Shown: positions 34,532-42,847 of the stretch, piece by piece | Layout: each line of letters opens with the position of its first letter | Numbering within the stretch: position 1 is the first letter of the stretch | From: QHXW01 sp963768075 | Lineage (GTDB): Bacteria; Acidobacteriota; Terriglobia; Bryobacterales; Bryobacteraceae | Direction: 5' to 3' | NCBI GenBank assembly: GCA_963768075.1 | Contig: CAVYHD010000046.1 | Location: 62,001 to 126,000 of the forward strand | DNA: 64,000 nt | The notes under the pieces: generated by a model | Seen by the model: only the letters and a program-made list of their open reading frames with translations | Told to the model about the DNA's origin: nothing | Databases searched by the model: none | Translations under genes and position numbers: made by a program

Positions 34532-34768
34532 CTAAAGGCGGGTGGCTTTATCGGTCTCGCGCTGAGACTCGGTCAGTGCCCGCGACCATTCGTCGGCCTG
34601 CTTTTCGGCCTCCGCTTTCGCCACTCCGTACCGCTGTTGAATTCGCCCGACCAATTGATCCTTCTTGCCGGCGATGGTTTCCCAGTCATTGTCGGTGAGT
34701 TGCCCCCAGCGCTCGCGGGCAGAGCCGGTGAACTGCTTCCACTTGCCTTCGACTTGGTCCCAATTCAT
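34532..34768 (-). CDS. CsbD-family stress protein
   Basis: This 78-residue CsbD-like protein begins MNWDQVEGKWKQFTGSARERWG and continues DNDWETIAGKKDQLVGRIQQRYG, the family signature. CsbD proteins are small, highly charged, general-stress-induced proteins of unknown mechanism. AAGGAG stands six bases before the ATG at 34768; the longer frame to 34825 is not needed. Confidence 0.9.
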   Translation of the reverse strand: MNWDQVEGKWKQFTGSARERWGQLTDNDWETIAGKKDQLVGRIQQRYGVAKAEAEKQADEWSRALTESQRETDKATRL

Positions 34769-35150
34769 GACTTCTCCTTGTGACGATTCGTTGCGGAAAC
34801 AAGCATCCCAATGACACCAACGCAATCACCGCCAATGCGTTCCGCTTGCGTAGTCGTCTTCTTTCCATAAACAGTGGCACGTTTGCCGCCGTTTGAATGC
34901 GAGAGAACTATGGGGCTAGGCCGCCGCGACTTGTCCTCTCCGGACTCTTTGCCCCGCTAAATGTGCATTCCGAACGCAAATTCTGCATGGAGTGTGCGGT
35001 CCCAACCCCCATAACTCCGCACCGCGGCGGTCTCCAACGCCATCCACGTCCCGCGCAAGCCAGGGCGTGAGCCAGAGACGCTGTGGAACATAGATTGCGC
35101 ACTGGCCGTCTGCGTGCACATCCAGGGGCGACTTGAAGGAGACGATTACC

Positions 35151-35975
35151 ATGCAATCTGTTCGAGCTACCACCACGGCAGCCTTGGTTCTGCTTTTTGG
35201 AGCGATGGTCCCTGCGTACGCGCAGCAAAAAGAGAACGAAAAAGAGGCTAAGCCTGAAAAGCAGGCCGCACAACCGCAGCAAGCCAAGCAGAAGCGGGCT
35301 CAGCAGGCTAAGCCGCAGCAACCCAAGCAACAGAGTGCCCAACAGACTAAGGCGCAGCAACCCAAGCAACGGAGTGCCCAACAGACTAAGGCGCAGCAAC
35401 CCAAGCAGCAGCGCGCCCAGCAGGCTAAGCCGCAGCAACCCAAGCAGGAGCGTGCCCAGCAGACTAAGGCGCAGCAACCTAAGCAGCAGCGTGCTCAGCA
35501 GACTAAGGCGCAGCAACCCAAGCAGCAGGCACGTTCTCAGCAGGGCCAACAGCAACCGCAACGTACCCGGCAGCAGGCCGTCGCGTGGCAACAGCAGCGG
35601 GGATGGCTACAGCAGGGTGGCGGCTGGCAGGGGCATAGTACATGGCAGCAGGATCGTTCTCAACAGTGGGCCAGCGATCATCGCACCTGGGCGCAGCGTG
35701 GAGGCTATGGTGGTTACTACATTCCCGAGGCCCAATTCAGCCTCGATTTCGGGATCAGACACGGGTTCCGGATGCACGGGATCCCCTCAATCTACATGGG
35801 GTATCCGCGCTTCGCGTACGGCGGGTTTTCGTTTCTGCTCGTGGATCCCTACCCGGAATCCTGGGCAGTGAACTGGTACGACACCGATAACCTTTACATT
35901 GGCTTTGACAACGGGTACTACCTTTACGACAGCAGGTATCCGGGCATGGGGCTCGCGATCACTGTCTCGCTGTAG
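35151..35975 (+). CDS. Exported Gln/Lys/Ala-repeat protein
   Basis: After a signal peptide (MQSVRATTTAALVLLFGAMVPAYAQ) the protein has five to six copies of a 13-residue repeat of the type KAQQPKQQRAQQT (DNA about 35300-35540), then a Gln/Trp-rich stretch and a folded C-terminal region with FSLDFGIRHGF, SFLLVDPYPESW and DNLYIGFDNGYYLYD. The start is the ATG at 35151 with AAGGAG nine bases upstream. Similar proteins with a repeat stalk and a small beta domain occur in Acidobacteriota; the function is unknown. Confidence 0.75.
   Translation: MQSVRATTTAALVLLFGAMVPAYAQQKENEKEAKPEKQAAQPQQAKQKRAQQAKPQQPKQQSAQQTKAQQPKQRSAQQTKAQQPKQQRAQQAKPQQPKQERAQQTKAQQPKQQRAQQTKAQQPKQQARSQQGQQQPQRTRQQAVAWQQQRGWLQQGGGWQGHSTWQQDRSQQWASDHRTWAQRGGYGGYYIPEAQFSLDFGIRHGFRMHGIPSIYMGYPRFAYGGFSFLLVDPYPESWAVNWYDTDNLYIGFDNGYYLYDSRYPGMGLAITVSL
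35300..35540 (+). repeat. 39-bp tandem repeat inside the Gln-rich exported protein
   Basis: The unit encodes 13 residues (QQPKQ-x-x-AQQTKA). Five full units and one partial are seen, with point changes between copies. This is why the opposite strand shows a spurious leucine-rich frame. Confidence 0.85.
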
Positions 35976-35997
35976 CTGAGGAGCGGGGGGCTACTTC

Positions 35998-36741
35998 TTG
36001 AAGGCTGTCCGGCCGGTTCGAGTATCCAGGAGGCCAAGAATACCTGCACCCGCAAGGGAACGACACCGCACCGGACGTGTGGGCTGGCTGCGCGCGGCGG
36101 TATTGGGCGCGAACGACGGGATCCTTTCGACAGCCAGTCTGGTGCTGGGTGTGGCGGCTGCGCATGCGAGTCACGGCAACATAATGGTCGCCGGGGTAGC
36201 CGGACTGGTCGCCGGTGCGATGTCGATGGCAGCAGGTGAATACGTGTCCGTGCACTCACAGGCAGACACAGAACAGGCCGATCTGAAGCTCGAACGCATG
36301 GAACTGAAGACCGACGATGAGGGCGAGCATAAGGAACTGGCGGCGATCTACGTCGCTCGCGGGCTCGATGCTCCGCTTGCCAAAGAGGTTGCCAGGCAGC
36401 TGATGGCGCATGACGCACTGGGCGCGCATGCCCTCGACGAGCTCGGTATCTCGAAAACTCTCAGGGCGCGTCCGCTTCAGGCGGCGTTGGCTTCGGCGGG
36501 GAGCTTCGCCGGCGGAGCGGTCATGCCCCTGGTGGTAACAGCGATAGCGCCGGCCTCGAGTCTGATACCCCTTGTCTCGGGAACTTCCCTGTTGTTCCTG
36601 GCGCTGCTCGGAGGATTGGCGGCGCGCGCCGGGGGAGCAGGTGTGACGCTGGGAGCAATCCGTGTGACGTTTTGGGGTGCTCTGGCCATGGCGCTGACCG
36701 CGTGCGTTGGGGCGCTCTCGGGAAGCGCAGCCGGGAATTAG
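35998..36741 (+). CDS. VIT1/CCC1-family metal transporter
   Basis: This protein of up to 247 residues has the VIT family start GWLRAAVLGANDGILSTASLVLGVA, AGAMSMAAGEYVSVHSQADTE, a charged cytoplasmic metal-binding segment (ELKTDDEGEHKELAAIYVARGLD) and three C-terminal membrane helices. Relatives move Fe(II) or Mn(II). The apparent TTG start at 35998 adds an Arg-rich leader; an AGGAGG at 36029-36034 suggests a start further in. It sits directly upstream of a P-type ATPase gene. Confidence 0.85.
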   Translation: MKAVRPVRVSRRPRIPAPARERHRTGRVGWLRAAVLGANDGILSTASLVLGVAAAHASHGNIMVAGVAGLVAGAMSMAAGEYVSVHSQADTEQADLKLERMELKTDDEGEHKELAAIYVARGLDAPLAKEVARQLMAHDALGAHALDELGISKTLRARPLQAALASAGSFAGGAVMPLVVTAIAPASSLIPLVSGTSLLFLALLGGLAARAGGAGVTLGAIRVTFWGALAMALTACVGALSGSAAGN

Positions 36742-36771
36742 TAGACGCGCCCGCATAAAATGGATTGCCGA

Positions 36772-39111
36772 ATGACTCCACCGTCTTCCGCTGCGGGTGT
36801 CCCGCCGCCGGCCGGCTTGAGCAGCGAGGAAGTTCGCCTCCGGCTCGAGAAGTTCGGTCCAAACGCGATTCCCGACACGGCTCTGCATCCATTGCGCAGG
36901 GCGCTGACGAAGTTCTGGGCGCCGGTTCCGTGGATGCTCGAGGCTGCGATCGTGCTCGAGTTGGCCGTGGGCAAGTACGCCGAGGCGGCGATCATCGCGG
37001 GGCTGCTCGCCTTCAATGCAGCTCTCGGGTTCTTCGAGGAAGGGCGCGCTCAGGCAACTCTCGACGCGCTGAAGTCGCGGCTCGCGCTGAACGCATCGGT
37101 CCGCCGCAATAATATTTGGGCGACGGTGCCCGCGGCCGAACTCGTGCCTGGCGATGTTGTGAAGCTATCGCTCGGCGCCGTGGTTGCCGCCGACGTGCGT
37201 GTGACCGCGGGATCGGTGCTGATCGACCAGTCCATGCTTACCGGCGAATCCGTTCCGGTCGAAGCTGGCGCCGGGTTCGAAACGTATGCAGGGGCCCTCG
37301 TGCGGCGCGGGGAAGCGGTTGCGGAGGTTACGGCGACCGGAGCGCACACAAAGTTTGGACGCACCGCGGAGCTGGTTCGCACGGCGCACGCCGAAAGTTC
37401 CCAGCAGAAGGCCGTTCTGCGGGTGGTCCGCAATCTCGCCATGTTCAACGGCGTCATCATCGTGCTGCTGGTTGCGTATGCCTACTCTCTCAAGCTGACA
37501 CTTGCTGAGATCATTCCCCTGGTGCTCACGGCGGTCCTGGCATCGATCCCGGTAGCGCTTCCGCTTACGTTTACCGTTGCGGCGGCGCTCGGCGCCCGGG
37601 CTCTGGCACATCTGGGCGTCCTTCCGACACGGCTCTCCGCCGTGGATGAAGCGGCGACCATCGACGTGCTGTGCGCGGATAAGACCGGCACGCTGACGCA
37701 AAACGAACTGACGGTGACCGCCGTCCATGCCATGCCCGGCTTCGATGAGCCGCACGTGTTGGGCTTGGCTGCCTTGGCGAGTTCAGATGGCGGTCAAGAT
37801 CCGGTAGACGCGGCCATTCGCTCCGCCGCCGCAAAAAAAGCGGTTTCCGATCTGCCAAAGCTGATCAAGTTCGTTCCATTCGATTCCGCGACGAAGATGT
37901 CCGAGGCGAGTGCTCTCGATCCGGGCGGCGCCACCGTGCGCACCGTGAAAGGGGCCTTTGCCGTGGTCATGGGCCTCGCGCAACCATCGCCCGATGCCTC
38001 TGCTACGGCGAATCAACTGGAGGCGCAGGGCTTCCGTGTTCTGGCCGTTGCCACGGGCCCGCCGGCGGCGCTGAAACTCGCCGGAATCATCGCGCTCAGC
38101 GATCCGCCTCGAACGGATTCGGCGGCTCTCATTACGGAGCTGCGCGCGTTGGGCGTGCGCGCCGTAATGGTGACGGGCGACGCCCCGGCGACGGCAGCGA
38201 TTGTGGCTCACGCGGTAGGTCTCGAGGGAGCGGTCTGTCCACCCGGGGCGCCTCCGGACGGCGTACGCCCTGAGGATTTCGCTGTGTTCGCAGGCGTCCT
38301 TCCGGAGGGAAAGTTCGACCTGGTCAAGGCGTTCCAGAAGAGCGGCCACACGGTTGGGATGTGCGGGGATGGCGCCAACGACGCGCCGGCGCTGCGCCAG
38401 GCGCAGATGGGAATCGCGGTGTCGACGGCGACCGACGTTGCCAAGTCAGCGGCCGGCATCGTGCTGACCAAGCCAGGACTCGCCGGTATCGTCGCTTCGG
38501 TAAAAGAAGGCCGCGTGACGTTCCAGCGCATCCTGACTTACACGCTAAACTCGGTTACCAAGAAAATTGTGCAGGTGCTCTTCCTGGCGGTAGGTCTGGT
38601 CATGACCGGGCACGCGATCCTGACGCCAATGTTGATGGTCATCATCATGCTCACCGGCGACCTCCTCGGCATGTCCTTGACGACGGATAACGTACGGCCG
38701 TCCTCGCAGCCCAATGCCTGGCGAATCGGCGGTCTGACGATCGCGGGAGTCTTCATGGGAATCTCCGAGCTGGTCTTTTGCACGGCCGTCCTGGCCATCG
38801 CCAAATTCCGTTTGGGTCTTGGAATTGAAACGCTGAGAACTCTGGCGTTCGTAGTCATCGTGTTCGGCAATCAGGCCACGACCTACACAAATCGGGAACG
38901 CCAACACCTGGGGTCCTGTCGTCCGAGCTGGTGGCTCGTCGGATCGTCCGTAGTTGACGTGCTGATCGCCTCAACGCTCGCGATTTGCGGAATCGCCATG
39001 AGTCCTCTGCCAGTACTTTTAGTGGGAGGAACACTCGGGGCGGCAGCGGTCTTTGCGTTCCTGGTGGACTTTGCCAAGGTCCCGGTGTTCAATCGTCTCA
39101 GGATCGCATAG
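36772..39111 (+). CDS. P-type ATPase, plasma-membrane H+-ATPase-like (type III)
   Basis: This cation pump of about 779 residues contains the actuator motif LTGESVP, the phosphorylation site DKTGTLT, a nucleotide-binding domain and the hinge GDGANDAP, with about ten membrane helices. The sequence FWAPVPWMLEAAIVLELAVGKYAEAAII is typical of the proton-pumping type III group. It would expel H+ and help in acid or energy stress. ATGs at 36760 and 36772 are both possible. Confidence 0.9.
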   Translation: MTPPSSAAGVPPPAGLSSEEVRLRLEKFGPNAIPDTALHPLRRALTKFWAPVPWMLEAAIVLELAVGKYAEAAIIAGLLAFNAALGFFEEGRAQATLDALKSRLALNASVRRNNIWATVPAAELVPGDVVKLSLGAVVAADVRVTAGSVLIDQSMLTGESVPVEAGAGFETYAGALVRRGEAVAEVTATGAHTKFGRTAELVRTAHAESSQQKAVLRVVRNLAMFNGVIIVLLVAYAYSLKLTLAEIIPLVLTAVLASIPVALPLTFTVAAALGARALAHLGVLPTRLSAVDEAATIDVLCADKTGTLTQNELTVTAVHAMPGFDEPHVLGLAALASSDGGQDPVDAAIRSAAAKKAVSDLPKLIKFVPFDSATKMSEASALDPGGATVRTVKGAFAVVMGLAQPSPDASATANQLEAQGFRVLAVATGPPAALKLAGIIALSDPPRTDSAALITELRALGVRAVMVTGDAPATAAIVAHAVGLEGAVCPPGAPPDGVRPEDFAVFAGVLPEGKFDLVKAFQKSGHTVGMCGDGANDAPALRQAQMGIAVSTATDVAKSAAGIVLTKPGLAGIVASVKEGRVTFQRILTYTLNSVTKKIVQVLFLAVGLVMTGHAILTPMLMVIIMLTGDLLGMSLTTDNVRPSSQPNAWRIGGLTIAGVFMGISELVFCTAVLAIAKFRLGLGIETLRTLAFVVIVFGNQATTYTNRERQHLGSCRPSWWLVGSSVVDVLIASTLAICGIAMSPLPVLLVGGTLGAAAVFAFLVDFAKVPVFNRLRIA

Positions 39112-39161
39112 GTATGGATTGATCCGAGCTGTGGAGGTTACTCACGCTTTGGGCCTGGGTT

Positions 39162-39177
39162 TGGCACAAAATGTGCT
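39162..39177 (+). promoter_or_regulatory. Sigma-54-like promoter before an exported protein gene
   Basis: TGGCACAAAATGTGCT matches TGGCACG-N4-TTGCW at 10 of 12 positions. The predicted start of transcription falls only a few bases before the ATG at 39192, which is odd for a sigma-54 gene, so either the start codon is further downstream or the match is chance. Confidence 0.3.
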
Positions 39178-39191
39178 CCCCGAAATACATC

Positions 39192-39920
39192 ATGCGGACG
39201 ATTTGGCTTTTGCTCCCGGTCTTGCTTTCGTGCCTGGCTGCCCGGGCTGCCAACAGCTGTAATCCCGCGGATCTGGCCGGGCCGTATGCGTTTCAGTTAA
39301 CGGGCTTTACGGACATTTCCGGGACGCCGAAACCGGCTGCCAGCCTGGGCCGGATCATCTTTGACGGGCACGGGAACCTGGACGGGACGGCATCTGCCAC
39401 TTTCGCCGGACTCCTTCTGGGGAATCCAGTGACCGGGAGCTACGAGGCGAAACCAGATTGTTCGTTGATCTGGAAGCTGCAGGATGACTCCGGCGCGTTC
39501 CAGAATTTCAGCGGGACGTTTTCGGCCGATGCGACCATGGTGCAATTCAAACAGACCGACCCAGGCGGCGCGCAGCGCGGGATCATGCAGAAAACATCCG
39601 ACAACTGCTCGGCGGCGAATCTCCGGAAGAAATATCACTTCACGGTCTCGGGCAGCACAACACCGATGCTACCCGGCGAAGTCTCGCGCACGGTGTCTGC
39701 CAAGGGGATACTCGATATAGTCGAGAACGGCAGCTTCCAGGTGGAGAGCGACTGCTCGGTGCAGTTCCAATGGATACTTCCGCCTCAGGACGGGCAGCTC
39801 GCCGAACCTTCGCCCATGACCATGCGTGGATTTCTGGTTAACGGCGGCAAGGAAATTCTGGCCTTCCAGACGGACCCGGGCGCAATGGTAGCCGCGCGCT
39901 TCAGTCCCGATACAAAGTGA
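39192..39920 (+). CDS. Exported beta-strand protein, unknown function
   Basis: A signal peptide (MRTIWLLLPVLLSCLAARA) is followed by NSCNPADLAGPYAFQLTGFTDISG and alternating short strands, with four cysteines likely to be disulfide-bonded. Secreted proteins with this LxGxYxFxxxGxxxxG start are abundant in Acidobacteriota. Function unknown. Confidence 0.7.
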   Translation: MRTIWLLLPVLLSCLAARAANSCNPADLAGPYAFQLTGFTDISGTPKPAASLGRIIFDGHGNLDGTASATFAGLLLGNPVTGSYEAKPDCSLIWKLQDDSGAFQNFSGTFSADATMVQFKQTDPGGAQRGIMQKTSDNCSAANLRKKYHFTVSGSTTPMLPGEVSRTVSAKGILDIVENGSFQVESDCSVQFQWILPPQDGQLAEPSPMTMRGFLVNGGKEILAFQTDPGAMVAARFSPDTK

Positions 39921-39967
39921 AACCCTTGTAATATCAGGATTGGTAAACGAAGTGGAGATCCAAACGC

Positions 39968-40252
39968 ATGAAAAAGCATGACGATCAAGGAACCCGAACC
40001 TACAGTACCGTTTCGGAAAGAGAAAGGGATGTGGCTTCGGACTCGGCGGGCCAGTCCGGGGACACCCAGGGACTGTCGGATATCGAGCAGGCTGACTCAG
40101 AGAGCGTCGAAGAACTGCTCGAGGAGGGGCAATCCTTCGAGGCCGAGGCGATCAGCGGCGTGGAAGACGCGCCGGACCCGGACGTGGCTGAAGTCCACAC
40201 CAAGCAAGTGCCGGAGGACGATGTGCCCGCGGAATATCTGGAGCGCGATTAG
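39968..40252 (+). CDS. Small acidic protein
   Basis: This 94-residue protein is very acidic and probably disordered (DSESVEELLEEGQSFEAEAI, then EDAPDPDVAEVHTKQVPEDD). GGAG stands ten bases before the ATG. Its end overlaps the phosphoketolase stop by four bases on the opposite strand. Small acidic proteins of this type are often stress-related, but that is inference. Confidence 0.6.
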   Translation: MKKHDDQGTRTYSTVSERERDVASDSAGQSGDTQGLSDIEQADSESVEELLEEGQSFEAEAISGVEDAPDPDVAEVHTKQVPEDDVPAEYLERD

Positions 40253-42636
40253 GCCGCGGGCGCGGAGGGCTGCTCGCCTCGCCACTTCCAGTTACGGATT
40301 TCCGGCAGATCCTCGCCGTGCTTGTCGATGTATCGCTTGTGCTCGATCAGCTTGTCCTTAAGCCGCTGTTTCAGGTAGATGCCCTTGTCGCCCGATTGCG
40401 GCAGGCGGTCGATGGTGTCAATTACGAGGTGAAAGCGGTCCAGTTCGTTCAGCACCGTCATGTCGAACGGGGTCGTGATGGTGCCCTCTTCTTTGTAGCC
40501 GCGAACGTGGATGTTGTCGTGGTTGGTGCGGCGGTAGGTCAGCCGGTGGATCAGCCACGGGTAGGCATGGAAGGCGAAGATCACCGGCTTGTTCTTGGTG
40601 AAGAGATCGTCGAAATCCCTGTCGCTCAAGCCGTGCGGGTGCTCGGTTTGCGGCTGTAGCTTCATGAGGTCGACGACGTTGACCACGCGGATTTTCAGTT
40701 CCGGCAGATGCTCGCGCAGGATGGAAACTGCGGCCAGCGTTTCGAGCGTGGGCACGTCGCCGCAACAAGCCATGACCACGTCCGGCGCAATGCCCTGGTC
40801 GTTGCTGGCCCACTGCCAGACGCCGATGCCCTCGGTGCAGTGCGTGACGGCGGCGTCCATCGACAGCCACTGTGGCGCCGGATGTTTGCCCGCGACCACC
40901 ACGTTGACGTAATGGCGGCTGCGCAGGCAGTGGTCCATCACTGACAGCAGGCAGTTTGCATCCGGCGGCAGATAGACGCGTACGACTTCGGCCTTCTTGT
41001 TCACGACGTGGTCGATGAAACCTGGATCCTGGTGTGTGAAGCCGTTGTGATCCTGGCGCCAGACATGCGAGGCCAGCAGGTAGTTTAACGAGGCGATCTT
41101 CCGCCGCCACCCCAGGCACGCCGTCACCTTCAGCCATTTGGCGTGCTGGTTGAACATCGAATCGACAATGTGGATGAACGCCTCGTAGCAGTTGAACAGT
41201 CCATGCCGCCCGGTGAGCAGGTAGCCCTCGAGCCAGCCCTCGCATTGGTGCTCGCTGAGTATTTCCATCACACGCCCATTCGGCGCAAGAAATTCGTCGT
41301 TCGGCACGGTCGCGGCGTCCCATTGGCGTTGGGTCACTTCAAAAATAGCTTCCAGGCCGTTGGATAGTGTTTCGTCAGGTCCAAAGATCCGGAAATTCCG
41401 CTGCTTGCTGTTCAGCTTCTCCACGTCGCGCAGAAAACGCCCGAGGACATGCGTGTCGCCGATTCCGCCCACCCCTGGCGCAGGCACGTCCACCGCATAG
41501 TCCTGGAAATCCGGCATCCGTAGATCGCGGAGCAGAATGCCGCCGTTGGCGTGGGGATTCGCGCCCATGCGCCGTTCGCCCTTGGGCGCGAGTTCAGCGA
41601 GTTCCGCTATCAGCCGGCCCTGCTCATCGAACAGTTCCTGGGGCCGGTAGCTCCTCAGCCAGTCTTCCAATAATTTTAGATGTTCGGGATGCGTGGCCGG
41701 GTCGGAAAGCGGCACCTGGTGCGAACGGAAGGTGCCTTCGATTTGAAGTCCATCCACGATTTTCGGTCCCGTCCAGCCCTTGGGTGAATTGAGCACGATC
41801 ATCGGCCAGCGGGGGCGTGTGCCGTTTCCGTTAGCGCGGGCATCCTGCTGGATTGTCTGGATCTGCTCCACCGCCCGGTCGAGCGTCGCGGCCATGGCCT
41901 CATGCATCAACGCCGGCTCGTGACCTTCGACAAAGTAGGGCGTCCACCCGTAGCCGCGCAGCAACTGTTCCAATTCCTCGCGTGTGATGCGGGCGAGAAC
42001 GGTGGGGTTGGAAATTTTGTAGCCGTTGAGATGAAGGATTGGCAGCACCGCGCCGTCGGTGGCCGCATTGAGAAACTTGTTGGAATGCCACGCCGTGGCC
42101 AGCGGTCCGGTTTCCGCCTCGCCATCGCCGACCACACAGGCGACGATGAGATTGGGATTGTCGAACACCGCCCCGAACGAATGGCTGAGCGAGTAGCCCA
42201 GTTCGCCGCCTTCGTGGATTGAGCCCGGGCACTCGGGCGATACGTGGCTGGGAATTCCTCCGGGAAACGAAAACTGGATGAAGAGCTTCCGAAGCCCTTC
42301 CTCATCCTGACTGATGTTGGGATAGATTTCGCTGTAAGTGCCCTCGAGATACGTGTTGCCCACCAGAGCCGGGCCGCCGTGCCCGGGGCCAGAGACGTAA
42401 ATCATGTCGAGGTCGTATTTCTTGATGACACGGTTCAAGTGAACGTAAATGAAGTTCTGCCCGGGCGTCGTGCCCCAGTGCCCGAGCAGCATGTGCTTCA
42501 CATCGGCGAGCGTCAGCGGACGCTTCAGCAGCGGATTGTCGTAAAGATAAATCTGGCCAACTGACAGATAGTTGGCAGCGCGCCAATACGCGTCCATCTG
42601 ATGGAGCAGTTCCGGCGTGAGGGTGTCAGTCTTCAT
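40249..42636 (-). CDS. xfp: Xylulose-5-phosphate/fructose-6-phosphate phosphoketolase
   Basis: This is a 795-residue thiamine-diphosphate enzyme that splits xylulose-5-P or fructose-6-P to acetyl-P and an aldose-P. Motifs are YVSGPGHGGPALV near residue 80, SPECPGSIHEGGELGYSLSHSFGA, the ThDP motif GDGEAETGPLATAWHSNKFLN, and the C-terminal VVDLMKLQP and ATPFDMTVLNELDRFHL-like end (TTPFDMTVLNELDRF). Length and order are normal. It lies 47 bases downstream of a small membrane-protein ORF and follows groES-groEL on the same strand. Confidence 0.95.
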   Translation of the reverse strand: MKTDTLTPELLHQMDAYWRAANYLSVGQIYLYDNPLLKRPLTLADVKHMLLGHWGTTPGQNFIYVHLNRVIKKYDLDMIYVSGPGHGGPALVGNTYLEGTYSEIYPNISQDEEGLRKLFIQFSFPGGIPSHVSPECPGSIHEGGELGYSLSHSFGAVFDNPNLIVACVVGDGEAETGPLATAWHSNKFLNAATDGAVLPILHLNGYKISNPTVLARITREELEQLLRGYGWTPYFVEGHEPALMHEAMAATLDRAVEQIQTIQQDARANGNGTRPRWPMIVLNSPKGWTGPKIVDGLQIEGTFRSHQVPLSDPATHPEHLKLLEDWLRSYRPQELFDEQGRLIAELAELAPKGERRMGANPHANGGILLRDLRMPDFQDYAVDVPAPGVGGIGDTHVLGRFLRDVEKLNSKQRNFRIFGPDETLSNGLEAIFEVTQRQWDAATVPNDEFLAPNGRVMEILSEHQCEGWLEGYLLTGRHGLFNCYEAFIHIVDSMFNQHAKWLKVTACLGWRRKIASLNYLLASHVWRQDHNGFTHQDPGFIDHVVNKKAEVVRVYLPPDANCLLSVMDHCLRSRHYVNVVVAGKHPAPQWLSMDAAVTHCTEGIGVWQWASNDQGIAPDVVMACCGDVPTLETLAAVSILREHLPELKIRVVNVVDLMKLQPQTEHPHGLSDRDFDDLFTKNKPVIFAFHAYPWLIHRLTYRRTNHDNIHVRGYKEEGTITTPFDMTVLNELDRFHLVIDTIDRLPQSGDKGIYLKQRLKDKLIEHKRYIDKHGEDLPEIRNWKWRGEQPSAPAA

Positions 42637-42682
42637 GATTACAGTTTCCCAAACGCGGGCCGCGCTATTCAGCGAAAAATTC

Positions 42683-42796
42683 TTATTGCGATTTTGTATT
42701 TGCGGAAGCGTCCGCCAGGCGAGAGTCCCTCAATGCCGCTACGGCAACTGCGATTAAGACGATGAGGAGCACGACGCTATACATCACGATGACCAT
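42683..42796 (-). CDS. 37-residue single-span membrane protein between groEL and xfp
   Basis: This short ORF reads MVIVMYSVVLLIVLIAVAVA then ALRDSRLADASANTKSQ: one membrane helix and a short charged tail. GAGGGAGG lies six bases before the ATG. It is 52 bases after the groEL stop and 47 before xfp, all on the same strand. No function is known. Confidence 0.6.
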   Translation of the reverse strand: MVIVMYSVVLLIVLIAVAVAALRDSRLADASANTKSQ

Positions 42797-42847
42797 TCAG
42801 AGCCTCCCTCACTCGACCTCTCGTAGGTCCTCTGGCAGAGGCGGCCC

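Noticed and set aside
34875..34890. TGGCACG followed by TTTG, sigma-54-like
   Set aside because: The -24 half is perfect but the -12 half reads CCGCC, and the next start codon on that strand is about 260 bases away.
34908..35591. Leucine-rich open frame on the minus strand
   Set aside because: It is the complement of the 39-bp tandem repeats of the Gln-rich exported protein, with no start signal or folded pattern.
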